DNA of 64,000 nt, taken from contig JAJYJM010000005.1 in assembly GCA_021789495.1 (NCBI GenBank), forward strand, positions 11,876 to 75,875, written 5' to 3'. The notes below the pieces were generated by a model. It was not told the origin of the DNA. It did not search any database and saw nothing but the letters and a program-made list of their open reading frames with translations. Position 1 is the first letter of the stretch. Every line of letters begins with the position of its first letter. A program made the position numbers and the translations under genes. The DNA is from Nitrospirota bacterium. GTDB lineage: Bacteria; Nitrospirota; JACRHJ01. Positions 7,809 to 16,273 of this stretch are shown one piece after another.

Positions 7809-8927
7809 ATGGATAAATTCCCGTACAAACGTTATCTGAAAACAGTAGAAAGAATTTCACATACCCGCGCATTAATGGATGGACGGGAGGTAGTTTTATT
7901 CTGCGCGAACGACTACCTGGGCCTCGCAGATCATCCGGAAGTAATCTCCAGGGCAGCCGAAGCCGCGCAAAGTTCCGGTTTCGGCGCAGGCTCCGCGCCG
8001 CTCATATCCGGCCATACGCAATACCACGAGAAGCTTCGTGAAGAACTTGCCGGGTTCAAATCGGCGGAGTCGTCCCTGCTTTTCGGCTCCGGCTATTCAG
8101 CGAACACAGGGATAATCCCGGCCCTTGCGGGAAAAGACGATGTAATCTTCAGCGACCGCCTGAACCACGCGAGCATCATAGACGGATGCAGGCTTTCAGG
8201 GGCCAAGATAAATATTTACGGCCATAACGACCACGTCCAACTAAAAAAACTGCTGTCGGAGAAATCACGCGGCGAGAACCGGCTGATTGTTACAGAGGCC
8301 GTTTTCAGCATGGACGGAGACATCGCGCCGCTTCCTGAAATAATACACGCTGCAAATACATACGGCGCTCGTTTATATATCGACGAGGCCCACTCAACCG
8401 GAGTCCTTGGAGAGACCGGACGCGGGATATTCGAGCATTTTAAAATCTCTCCGGAACACGATGTTATTCAGATGGGCACACTCGGAAAGGCGCTCGGATC
8501 ATACGGCGCATTTGCCGCGGGAAATACTGAATATATGGAACTATTGATCAATACAGTCCGCACTTTTATCTTTTCCACCGCGCTGCCCCCCTCCGTATGC
8601 GCGGCGGCCCTGGCAGCATTAGAAATCCTGCGGCATGAACCGGAAAGGCTCGCGCGCCTGCATGAAAACGCGCGTATGCTCCGGGATGGATTGAAAAAAA
8701 TCGGCTGCACTATAACGGGCGGCGGCACTCCGATAATCCCCGTAATCGTCGGCGCGGCGGAAGAGGCGGTGAGATTGTCGGACGCGCTGTCGGCTTCCGG
8801 TTTTTATGCCCCGGCAATAAGACCGCCAAGCGTGCCTGAGGGAGAATGCCGTATCCGCTTTACCGTTTCCGCGGCTCACGCGCCTTCGGATATTGACGCG
8901 CTGCTGGAGGCGATGAAAAAACTGTGA
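7809..8927 (+). CDS. bioF: 8-amino-7-oxononanoate synthase BioF
   Basis: This alpha-oxoamine synthase condenses pimeloyl-CoA and alanine with PLP. The sequence shows the ALI/KBL-type fold: CANDYLGLADHPEV, GFGAGSAPLISG, the aspartate in YIDEAHSTGVLG, and the PLP lysine in MGTLGKALGSYGAF. At 372 residues it has a normal length for BioF. It starts six bases behind bioW and overlaps the following SDR gene. The close relative 2-amino-3-ketobutyrate ligase is excluded mainly by the bioB-bioW context. Confidence 0.93.
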   Translation: MDKFPYKRYLKTVERISHTRALMDGREVVLFCANDYLGLADHPEVISRAAEAAQSSGFGAGSAPLISGHTQYHEKLREELAGFKSAESSLLFGSGYSANTGIIPALAGKDDVIFSDRLNHASIIDGCRLSGAKINIYGHNDHVQLKKLLSEKSRGENRLIVTEAVFSMDGDIAPLPEIIHAANTYGARLYIDEAHSTGVLGETGRGIFEHFKISPEHDVIQMGTLGKALGSYGAFAAGNTEYMELLINTVRTFIFSTALPPSVCAAALAALEILRHEPERLARLHENARMLRDGLKKIGCTITGGGTPIIPVIVGAAEEAVRLSDALSASGFYAPAIRPPSVPEGECRIRFTVSAAHAPSDIDALLEAMKKL

Positions 8928-9652
8928 TGCGAAAAACCGTCATAGTGACCGGCGCTTCGGGAGGGTTGGGGCGCGAGGTCGCGCTCATCTTCGGGCGCTC
9001 CGGCTGGGGAGTGGCGGTCAATTACCTGAATTCAAAGCACGGGGCCGAATCTGTTGCCGAGGAGATTATATCATCCGGCGGCGACGCGGTCATAATCCGC
9101 GCGGATGTCGGCGACCCGGCCCAGACGGAGGCGCTGATAAATTCGGCCACGGCGCGATGGGGAAGACTTGACGCTCTGATAAACAACGCGGGCGTTTCTC
9201 AGGAGGGCTTGCTACTACGGCTTTCCGATAATGTTTTGAATGAAACGTTTCGGATTAACCTGAATGGGCCGTTTCATGCCATAAAGGCTGCCTCGGAGGT
9301 TATGGCCCGCCAGGGATCCGGACATATAATCAACATCTCATCGATAACAGGCGTCAAGGGAAGGGAAGGTCATTCGGCGTATGCCGCGTCAAAGGCGGCG
9401 TTGATCGGCCTCACAAAGGCCGCAGCCGTAGAGCTTGCGCCGCAAGGCATACAGGTAAACTGCGTCCTGCCGGGATATATGCCGACCGGGATGGGAGTGT
9501 CGGCATCGGACAAGGCGAAGAATAACGCGCTCGCGGACAACCTGCTGAAAACCTATTCAAACCCTGCCGAAGCCGCCTTTTTCATATTTAACCTGATTTA
9601 TATGAAATCCGTAAGCGGGCAGGTCTTCAACCTTGACAGCCGGATAATTTAG
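8927..9652 (+). CDS. FabG-like short-chain dehydrogenase/3-oxoacyl-ACP reductase
   Basis: The product is a classical SDR of about 241 residues. It has the NADP-binding TGASGGLGREVA motif, NNAGVSQEG, the catalytic Ser in ISSITGVKG and the YxxxK pair in SAYAASKAALIG. It shares the bioF stop region (TGATG), so it is translationally coupled to the biotin operon. It ends tail to tail, by four bases, with the ketosynthase-type cluster. It could reduce 3-oxoacyl-ACP in pimelate-like chain synthesis or supply the ketoreductase that the convergent KS cluster otherwise lacks. The sequence alone does not decide between these. Confidence 0.88.
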   Translation: MRKTVIVTGASGGLGREVALIFGRSGWGVAVNYLNSKHGAESVAEEIISSGGDAVIIRADVGDPAQTEALINSATARWGRLDALINNAGVSQEGLLLRLSDNVLNETFRINLNGPFHAIKAASEVMARQGSGHIINISSITGVKGREGHSAYAASKAALIGLTKAAAVELAPQGIQVNCVLPGYMPTGMGVSASDKAKNNALADNLLKTYSNPAEAAFFIFNLIYMKSVSGQVFNLDSRII

Positions 9653-11151
9653 CCCTTCAGAACTTCCTCCGCCGCGAGTTTCCCGCTTACGAATGCGGCG
9701 GGCACTCCGCCTGGATTCATCGTCCAATGTCCCGCAAGATACAGACCCGGCACCGGCGTCTTCACGGACAGCTTATGCTGCCGGTCCGCAGACATAGACC
9801 ATCCTGACGATGCGCCGTGCAAATTCCCGGTATAGCGCTCGAAGGTGTGCGGGGTGGCGAATATCTTCAGATCAATATTCTCTCGCAGGCCGGGGATTGC
9901 CTCTTCGGCGATGTCGAGCATATACTCTCCGACACGCTCTTTGACAGCCTTGTAATGCTCGTTCTCGCGGTAATTGGCCCCGGCTTCCGCACGGACAGGG
10001 CAGGCGTCCATGAACGCGCACGATGCGGCCATGCCAAGAATCAAAACGCTCTTTCCTGCCGGCGCGAGAGAGCTGTCAAGAAGCGACGGCATCCCGATTC
10101 CCAATGCCTTGCCGCCAAGCATCGGGAATTTTTTATCGATGCTCTCCGGAATATACCATATCGGAGAGCCGTCAAAACCCTTTTCGCGGAGGTCGCAATT
10201 CAGTCCAAGATAAACATAAAAGAACGGCTCCGACACCTTCCATTCCTTCAGTCCGGATACAAACTCTGAGGGCAGTTTTTCTTCGCCGACGAGACTTAAA
10301 AAAGTCTTCGTGGCGTCGGACGCAGATACCACGGTCCCGGCGGATATTTCTTCGCCGTCAGCAACAATGCCGGAGATTTTTTTATCTTTAAAATTTATCT
10401 TTTCCGCCCTGCACCTGTAGCGTATCTCTCCGCCCCTGGATATAAAACGATTCGCCAGTGCGTCCGGCACCGCGCGTATCCCTCCGGCGGGGTAGTAGGC
10501 GTCCCCTTCGAGCGAAACTGAATTAAACCAGGCATAATGAACGAACGATATGTCCTGGAATATCCCCATTGTTTCCAGGACAAGCCTGAGAGATTTGCCG
10601 CTTAAATATCGCGCTATGACTTCCGACGCCTTTTTCTTGTGATACTTTGCAATCTTTCCAAATTTTAAGGGGAACGACAGGTTGAATAGAAGTTTCTCGG
10701 CCAGCGCCGTTTTCGACGGCCTGCGTTTTACGAGCCGCCAGAGCTGCTTCAGCGTCGCCTCCGTCTCATTCCAGAATATATCCAGGTTTTTTGATTCATC
10801 CGGGAATGCCCCGGAGAGCGACTTGACAAGGCTTTCTTTGCCAAAGGAGGGCTTAATCTTTTTATCCGGCAGCCACACCTGCGGCGGGGCGGGAAGCCTG
10901 TCGAACCGGACATCGGCATCAAGACCAAAATCTCCCAGTATCGCTCTGACAATCCCTCCCTCGCCCGCCTGGCTTATCCAGTGTACGGCGCCGTCAAACT
11001 TATACCCCTGCTTCCCGAACGTGCAAGCGCATCCGCCGGGATACTTGATCTGCTCCACGATTAAAACACGCTTGCCGGAGTCGACAAGATAATTGCCTGT
11101 TACGAGTCCGGCAATTCCGGCGCCGATTATTACGACGTCATATTCTGCCAT
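9649..11151 (-). CDS. CrtI/phytoene desaturase-like FAD oxidoreductase
   Basis: The 500-residue product starts with a dinucleotide-binding fold, DVVIIGAGIAGLVTGNYL, and ends with the FAD-contacting AGHWTMNPGGVPAAFVSGK typical of the phytoene desaturase/retinol saturase (CrtISO) family. Such enzymes introduce, remove or isomerise double bonds in long polyene chains. It is the last gene of the ten-gene operon, overlaps the preceding radical SAM gene by 14 bases, and has a paralog at 18327. Two such enzymes together with a ketosynthase pair suggest work on an acyl or polyene chain. Confidence 0.88.
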   Translation of the reverse strand: MAEYDVVIIGAGIAGLVTGNYLVDSGKRVLIVEQIKYPGGCACTFGKQGYKFDGAVHWISQAGEGGIVRAILGDFGLDADVRFDRLPAPPQVWLPDKKIKPSFGKESLVKSLSGAFPDESKNLDIFWNETEATLKQLWRLVKRRPSKTALAEKLLFNLSFPLKFGKIAKYHKKKASEVIARYLSGKSLRLVLETMGIFQDISFVHYAWFNSVSLEGDAYYPAGGIRAVPDALANRFISRGGEIRYRCRAEKINFKDKKISGIVADGEEISAGTVVSASDATKTFLSLVGEEKLPSEFVSGLKEWKVSEPFFYVYLGLNCDLREKGFDGSPIWYIPESIDKKFPMLGGKALGIGMPSLLDSSLAPAGKSVLILGMAASCAFMDACPVRAEAGANYRENEHYKAVKERVGEYMLDIAEEAIPGLRENIDLKIFATPHTFERYTGNLHGASSGWSMSADRQHKLSVKTPVPGLYLAGHWTMNPGGVPAAFVSGKLAAEEVLKG

Positions 11152-12499
11152 TGATCCTCTTCCAATCGGATATGAAGCTGCGCCTTATCCCGGCCTGCAT
11201 CAGCAGACCGTTTACGGCGGCGGCTGGTGAAAATCCCCTTATCCTGCGAACTATCCTGCGGAACGTATATGCGCTGATACGCAATTTATAAAGCAGTTCC
11301 TCTCTCTGTTTCGGCGGAAGAGACGGATGAACGCATAGCGCATGCACCCCGTCCCATTTCCCCCAGTCCTGCCCGGGAAGAATCCTGCCGCTCATCTCGT
11401 CCCATAACGGAGTGCCGGGAAGCGGCATAAGCAAAAAGGGAATCGGCGGCACGTTCAGCCTGCAGCAGAGATCGAGCGTCTTCTCAAAACTTTTTTCATT
11501 ATCCGTATCGAACCCCAGAACAAAGAAACCGAAAACCATAATGCCCATAGACTGAACTTTCTTCACCGCCATGGAGATCGTTTCAAAATTCCCTTTTTCA
11601 CGGCGTCTTAATTTTGCGTTTATTTCAAGCGCATCCAGAGTATCGCCTTCCGCCGATTCCAGGCCGGTAAAGACAGTATCCAGCCCGCTCTTCGCCGCGA
11701 GCCTTATCATCTCCTCGCCGCCCCGCTCCAAGACCGCGGAAACAGCCCCCGCGCCGTGCCAGCGCATGAAGCGTCTCAAGCCGCTCATTCTCGAATAAAG
11801 TTCCGTCCGGTATTGAACGTCTCCGAAAATGTCGTCGTCAGCCATCAGGAAAAACCTGCCCATTTGCTTAATCTCGTCCGTTACTTCTTCCACCGGTCTA
11901 TGGCGAATAAGGCCGCCGTAGAACCTGGACGTGCCGCAGAACTTGCATCTATACGGACAGCCGCGCGTAGTAACTATGCAGTCAAAAAAATATCTGTCTT
12001 TCAGCAATTCGCGCCTTGGCAAGGGAAGGCCTGCCAAGCTCGGCCTCTCAGGCGATAGATAAACTTCATGGCCTTTGAAACAATCATCGTCGTATAAACT
12101 ACCGCTTATATAAAAATCTTTTAATACATTCCCTTCCGCATCGCCGAGAACGACTTTCCAGGTATCCTCGGCCTCGCCTATAACCACGGCGTCGGAATGC
12201 AGCTTAGCCTCATGCGGCAAAGCGCTTGCGTGATGGCCTCCTATCACCACTTTTACCCCGCGTTTTCTATATTCGTCCGCAATCCGGTACGCCTCCCGGG
12301 CCATCGGAGTCATCACGCTTATGCCGACGATGTCGGGAAGTCTTCCTCCGTAATCTTCTTTCTGCTTGAATAAGTTTACCAGTTCGATTTTATGCCAGGG
12401 CTGGGACAACGCGGCCAGGTGCGGCAGAACGTACGGCACCGTCATGCCCATCGCGCCGGGGTCGCCGTCTTTTTTAGGAAATATCAACCTGATTTTCAA
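11138..12499 (-). CDS. B12-binding radical SAM protein, cluster member 4
   Basis: An N-terminal cobalamin-binding-like domain (VVIGGHHASALPHEAKL; no DxHxxG) is followed by a radical SAM core with RGCPYRCKFCGTSRFYGG. The length of 453 residues is usual. The C-terminal part contains LLMPLPGTPLWDEM and a basic tail predicted to be helical. The start appears to be TTG. Relatives methylate, cyclise or couple carbon skeletons; no substrate can be assigned. It is separated from the upstream radical SAM gene by about 80 bases that hold a dispersed repeat. Confidence 0.88.
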   Translation of the reverse strand: MKIRLIFPKKDGDPGAMGMTVPYVLPHLAALSQPWHKIELVNLFKQKEDYGGRLPDIVGISVMTPMAREAYRIADEYRKRGVKVVIGGHHASALPHEAKLHSDAVVIGEAEDTWKVVLGDAEGNVLKDFYISGSLYDDDCFKGHEVYLSPERPSLAGLPLPRRELLKDRYFFDCIVTTRGCPYRCKFCGTSRFYGGLIRHRPVEEVTDEIKQMGRFFLMADDDIFGDVQYRTELYSRMSGLRRFMRWHGAGAVSAVLERGGEEMIRLAAKSGLDTVFTGLESAEGDTLDALEINAKLRRREKGNFETISMAVKKVQSMGIMVFGFFVLGFDTDNEKSFEKTLDLCCRLNVPPIPFLLMPLPGTPLWDEMSGRILPGQDWGKWDGVHALCVHPSLPPKQREELLYKLRISAYTFRRIVRRIRGFSPAAAVNGLLMQAGIRRSFISDWKRINGRI

Positions 12500-12502
12500 T
12501 AT

Positions 12503-12541
12503 AATTTAACCACGGATTTTCACCGGTTTCCACGGATTAAT
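12503..12541. repeat. AATCCGTG-type dispersed repeat, copy 1
   Basis: The gap between two radical SAM genes contains TTAACCACGGATTTTCACCGG and a second CCACGGATTAA. Read on the other strand this gives AATCCGTGG...AATCCGTGGTTAA, the same unit as in the gap at 16243-16273. Confidence 0.55.
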
Positions 12542-12579
12542 ATATATTTATTTAATCGTAATCCGCGTTAATCGAGGGT

Positions 12580-13932
12580 TTATAACAAAGCCTTCGCCGG
12601 GTTGTTCGAGCGCCTCGGATGTATTTTTTTGTCCAGCATCTTCATCGCGTAGTTCATCCCCAGGTAGAACATGAACTGCGGCCCGCCGTAAAGACGCATC
12701 CAGATTGATTTATGCGACAGCGTCTCTCTCCACAACCAGTATACGCCTTCGGAGAGTTGTTCCGGCGTCATAAGGTTCGGCTGAAAAACGACGTGGGTGC
12801 AGTCGTAATGGTTCCAGTTATGGTCGAATATGCGTCCCTCGTCAAGGAGCCTCTGCCTGTATCCCGTCCCGGGAAGAGGAGTTGAAATGAGGAAGAAAGA
12901 GGAATCTATTTTGTTGTCGTCAATAAACCTCCTGGTTCTCTCGAAGACGCCGACATCGTCCCAGTCCAGGCCGAATATGAAGCTCGCGATAATGCCGATG
13001 CCGTGACTTTTGAGCTTCTTTATCGACTCGGCGTACTTCTCCGGCTTGTTGAATCCCTTGCCGATTTTTTTCAGGTTCTCTCCGGAGAGCGACTCGAACC
13101 CGATGGCAAGCCCGACGCAGTTTGACGCCTGCGCGAGCTTGATAAGCTCCGGGTCGTCCGCGATTGAAATCGTCGAGTAGCTCTGCCAGGGGATTTTATA
13201 TTTCGCAAGCATCATGAAAAGTTCTTTCGCATATTTCCTGTTCGCCGTGATGTTGCTGTCCGCGAAAAATATCATGCCCTTCGGATACGGCGTGGAGAAG
13301 CGCTTCAGTCCGGTAAGCGCCGGGCGGTCATAGAGATACTGGATTTCCTTCTCGACCTCCGCAACCGGGCGCACGCGGTATTTCCCGCCGTAGAAATTTG
13401 TTACGGCGCAGAAGTCACAGTTGTGCGGGCATCCGCGCGAGGTCTCGACAATCGTTATCGGGAAATATTTATCCGTGCGCAAAAGCTCCCAGCGCGGCCT
13501 CGGCAGACCAGTCAGGGAATGCAGGTAATCCTTCCGATAAAATTTCTGCAAACCGCCGCTTTTAAAATCCTCGACCGCCTTCGGCCAGAGGTCTTCCGCC
13601 TCGCCGATTATCACGGAGTCCGCGTGCTCTCCAGCTTCTTCAGGGCATGCCGTCGGATGTATCCCGCCGATTACCGTCGCCACTCCGCGCTTCCTGAATT
13701 CATCGGAAATCTCATATGCGCGCGAGGCCATCGGCGTCATGGACGAGATAGCGACCAAATCGGCAGGCTCGTCGAAGTTTATGTCCTCGACGATCTCGTC
13801 GATTATCTTTACGTCGTGCCCTTCCGGCGTCAGCGCGGCCACCATCGGCGCGCCCGCAGTCGGAAACGGAAACTTGAATTTTTTCCCGACCGCCGTGTGC
13901 CGGCCTTCAGGAGAGATAATTAGGATTTTCAC
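12580..13932 (-). CDS. B12-binding radical SAM protein, cluster member 3
   Basis: The 450-residue protein has the cobalamin-binding-like domain (MTPMASRAYEI, VIGGIHPTACPEEAGEHAD) and the radical SAM motif SRGCPHNCDFCAVTNFYGGKY. ADSNITANRKYAKELF and FIFGLDWDDVGVFERT resemble the HpnJ-like lipid-modifying group and the free-standing gene at 266-1696. The start codon is GTG, and its first 26 bases overlap the SGNH-like gene upstream. The C-terminus (FMFYLGMNYAMKMLDK) is aromatic and may contact membrane or lipid. Confidence 0.88.
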   Translation of the reverse strand: MKILIISPEGRHTAVGKKFKFPFPTAGAPMVAALTPEGHDVKIIDEIVEDINFDEPADLVAISSMTPMASRAYEISDEFRKRGVATVIGGIHPTACPEEAGEHADSVIIGEAEDLWPKAVEDFKSGGLQKFYRKDYLHSLTGLPRPRWELLRTDKYFPITIVETSRGCPHNCDFCAVTNFYGGKYRVRPVAEVEKEIQYLYDRPALTGLKRFSTPYPKGMIFFADSNITANRKYAKELFMMLAKYKIPWQSYSTISIADDPELIKLAQASNCVGLAIGFESLSGENLKKIGKGFNKPEKYAESIKKLKSHGIGIIASFIFGLDWDDVGVFERTRRFIDDNKIDSSFFLISTPLPGTGYRQRLLDEGRIFDHNWNHYDCTHVVFQPNLMTPEQLSEGVYWLWRETLSHKSIWMRLYGGPQFMFYLGMNYAMKMLDKKIHPRRSNNPAKALL

Positions 13933-14734
13933 TGTTAATCCTTAATTTTGAAATTATAAAATCGGCGCAATACTCATAAACTTCATCATAAAAATGATTC
14001 CAAATTTCCACGCTGTAATTAGGATGGAACATATCGGTTATTGGCTTTACCTTCTCTTCAGGTATAACTATCTGATAAAAATTTTTATTTTCTCCTTTTA
14101 GCTTCGAAACCTGCTCTACCATATCATGGGCACGGAGAATCCATTTTTCCTCAAGATAACTAGTCAGGGCAGGGAAATGGATATAGAATGTCATTAGCCT
14201 CTCATTTCTCTCGCGGAAATAGCCTTCCACGCTATTAATGCATCTATTCAGATCCTCAAGGTCCAGCAGTCTGATGAACTCAAATTCACGCTCGAACCTA
14301 TCCTGTATTCTTCTGTCTCTGAAGTTGATCTTACCTAAGAAGCACTTCCACGGGTTCTTCCTGTTTTTATATAGAGGGTGACGCCAATCTGAGAGAGAAT
14401 CAAACAGGAGTATGTCCGGCAGGTCGTTAACAATTTTCGCCGCCTTCCCATTCTCCTCCAATATCCTAGTTGCAAACCATTTGGAGTCTTTTATTCCATG
14501 ATTAACTTCTATCCCAAGCGGTTTCTTTCTTTCCCAAAAACCATTCTCGATATAGAATTTAATCAGTTCATAGTCGGGTACATTGCCAGATAAAATATCA
14601 ACGATAGAATCTACTCTCTGCCACATCGTATTTGTCAAAAATTCTACTTGCCCAAAACCGCTGTTTGAAAATCTCTCCACTATGGGTTTTTTTATAAAAC
14701 CACTGAAGCAACTCCCTATAGCTGTAATTTTCAT
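13907..14734 (-). CDS. SGNH-hydrolase-like protein, AT-rich
   Basis: The 275-residue product opens with MKITAIGSCFSG, where Ser8 sits in a GSC-type block I. It carries a C-terminal D234-M-F-H237 motif (DxxH), the usual acid-histidine pair of SGNH hydrolases; DUF6270/GSCFA-like families have this look. ILLFDSLSDWRHPLY in the middle may be the Asp/Asn-containing block. It may hydrolyse or transfer an acyl or acetyl group. The gene is much more AT-rich than its neighbours (two sampled 60-base stretches give 27% and 37% GC against 48% and 63% next door), yet it is tightly embedded, overlapping the genes on both sides. This suggests later acquisition into the cluster. Confidence 0.65.
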   Translation of the reverse strand: MKITAIGSCFSGFIKKPIVERFSNSGFGQVEFLTNTMWQRVDSIVDILSGNVPDYELIKFYIENGFWERKKPLGIEVNHGIKDSKWFATRILEENGKAAKIVNDLPDILLFDSLSDWRHPLYKNRKNPWKCFLGKINFRDRRIQDRFEREFEFIRLLDLEDLNRCINSVEGYFRERNERLMTFYIHFPALTSYLEEKWILRAHDMVEQVSKLKGENKNFYQIVIPEEKVKPITDMFHPNYSVEIWNHFYDEVYEYCADFIISKLRINSENPNYLS

Positions 14735-16209
14735 ATATGTAATCTCGTAAAGTTTTTCCCCGTCTTCTCCTCCATGTATTTCTCGAACGGGACGTAATTC
14801 TTCTGCACCCAGGGAGTGTGCGTTATCGTCTCCCAGGCTATCTTGGCGAAGAACCTGTTGTTCTTTCGGAGGTACGGGTTCGGCGAAAAATACGCGTCCC
14901 AGAAGACGCGGAAACGCGAGTAAAATTTCTGTATCGACTTCGGGTGAATCTCCGCGATTTTCTCGACGGATAGCGTCCGCGTGTCCATGACGGGATTCAG
15001 CATATCATACTTCGAGTAGTCCCAGACTTTTATTCTCCCCTGCTCCTTCGCGCGCTTCCAGTATTCCGTGCCGGGGAGAGGCGTCGTGAGGCAGATGGCG
15101 AAGTGGTCGGAATAGGGCTTTGCAAAATCTATCGTCTGCTGAAGCGTATCTTCCGTGTCGTCGATGTCGCCGAACATGATGTTCGTGATGAGCAGCAGGC
15201 CGTTCTTCTTGATGAGCTTCATGGCCTGTATGGAAATTTCCGCCGTCTGCTTCTTGTGATAATTTTTCAGCGCATTCTCGGACGGCGTCTCCACGCCCAT
15301 AGAAATCATGTAAAGCCCAAGTTTTTTCAGCCTCGGAAGTAAGTCCGCGTCGCGGACGATATGCTCCGCGCGCGACTGGAACCAGAAATGCCAGGGATAT
15401 TTTTTCTTCTCCAGCTCCCGGATAAAATCCTCCACACGTTCGCGTTTCCAGTTGAAGGAGTCGTCGCCAAACATAAAGGAATATTTATTATGGTTTTTGT
15501 ATAGCAGCTCCATCTCTTCGACTACGCGAGGCGCGGACTTCGGCCTCCATGTGCTCCGCCAGAGCTTTGCCTCGGTGCAGTACGCGCATACGCCCTCGCA
15601 CCCGCGTGCCGTCGTCAAGACAATCGAATTATGTGTCGCCATTCCCAGTGAGGGCATTAGATATTTGTTCATCGGGAAGTGATGATACGCGGGAAGCGGA
15701 AGCGTGTCCAGGTCAGGGATAAGCTCGCGCCGCTCGCCGATGTGAACCGCGCCGCCGCTCTGAAAAGCCAGGCCGCAAACTCCGCCGAAATCCTTCTCGC
15801 CTGCCTCGACCGCCTTCAGGAACTCCATCAATGTAAGCTCCCCCTCGCCCATCACGATATAGTCGAGGCTGGGGCATTTCCGGAGCGTCTCCTCCGGCAT
15901 CAGACTCATATGTACTCCGCCTCCGACGGTAATGACGGACGGATCCACAAGCTTCACGAGATACGCCGCGTTCATGGCGTCATAAATATAGGAGGTTGAG
16001 ATGGCCGTGATGGCCACGACCGCGGGTTTGAACTCTCGCACGGCGTCTTCAAGCGCGGCCCAGGGCCTCTCCTGCACGGTGCAGTCGATAACGCGCACAT
16101 CAAAATCTTTTTCGATATACGCCGCAAGCGCTGTCAGCGAAGGAGCGGGCATTCTGCCCCTGAAGAACTTGAATATCTCATGCGGCGGATCTACCAGTAG
16201 AACACGCAT
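14731..16209 (-). CDS. B12-binding radical SAM protein, cluster member 2
   Basis: The protein has 492 residues. The N-terminus LLVDPPHEIFKFFRGRMPAP leads into a cobalamin-binding-like domain (VGGGVHMSLMPEETL) and a radical SAM core with ARGCEGVCAYCTEAKLW. It is clearly a paralog of the next gene upstream (16274-17902): the two share the start, LDTLPLPAYH, the TTPLPGT stretch and the SPNPYLR region. Both lack the zinc-ribbon tail question only in this copy, which ends at ARLHI-like residues without cysteines. Duplicated radical SAM genes are common where two similar carbons are modified. It overlaps the SGNH-like gene by four bases. Confidence 0.88.
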   Translation of the reverse strand: MRVLLVDPPHEIFKFFRGRMPAPSLTALAAYIEKDFDVRVIDCTVQERPWAALEDAVREFKPAVVAITAISTSYIYDAMNAAYLVKLVDPSVITVGGGVHMSLMPEETLRKCPSLDYIVMGEGELTLMEFLKAVEAGEKDFGGVCGLAFQSGGAVHIGERRELIPDLDTLPLPAYHHFPMNKYLMPSLGMATHNSIVLTTARGCEGVCAYCTEAKLWRSTWRPKSAPRVVEEMELLYKNHNKYSFMFGDDSFNWKRERVEDFIRELEKKKYPWHFWFQSRAEHIVRDADLLPRLKKLGLYMISMGVETPSENALKNYHKKQTAEISIQAMKLIKKNGLLLITNIMFGDIDDTEDTLQQTIDFAKPYSDHFAICLTTPLPGTEYWKRAKEQGRIKVWDYSKYDMLNPVMDTRTLSVEKIAEIHPKSIQKFYSRFRVFWDAYFSPNPYLRKNNRFFAKIAWETITHTPWVQKNYVPFEKYMEEKTGKNFTRLHI

Positions 16210-16242
16210 AGTCTATTGTTCCTTAATAACCTACGATTAAAT

Positions 16243-16273
16243 ATCCGTCTTAATCCGTGTAATCCGTGGTTAA
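16243..16273. repeat. AATCCGTG-type dispersed repeat, copy 2
   Basis: The 64-base gap between the paired radical SAM genes carries TATCCGTCTTAATCCGTG, AATCCGTGGTTAA in tandem. It is related, in opposite orientation, to 12503-12541. No promoter or terminator is evident in it. Confidence 0.55.

Noticed and set aside
9649-11151. Carotenoid biosynthesis gene (phytoene desaturase proper)
   Set aside because: No crtB, crtE or other carotenoid genes are present; the context is a ketosynthase operon, so only the family name is used.
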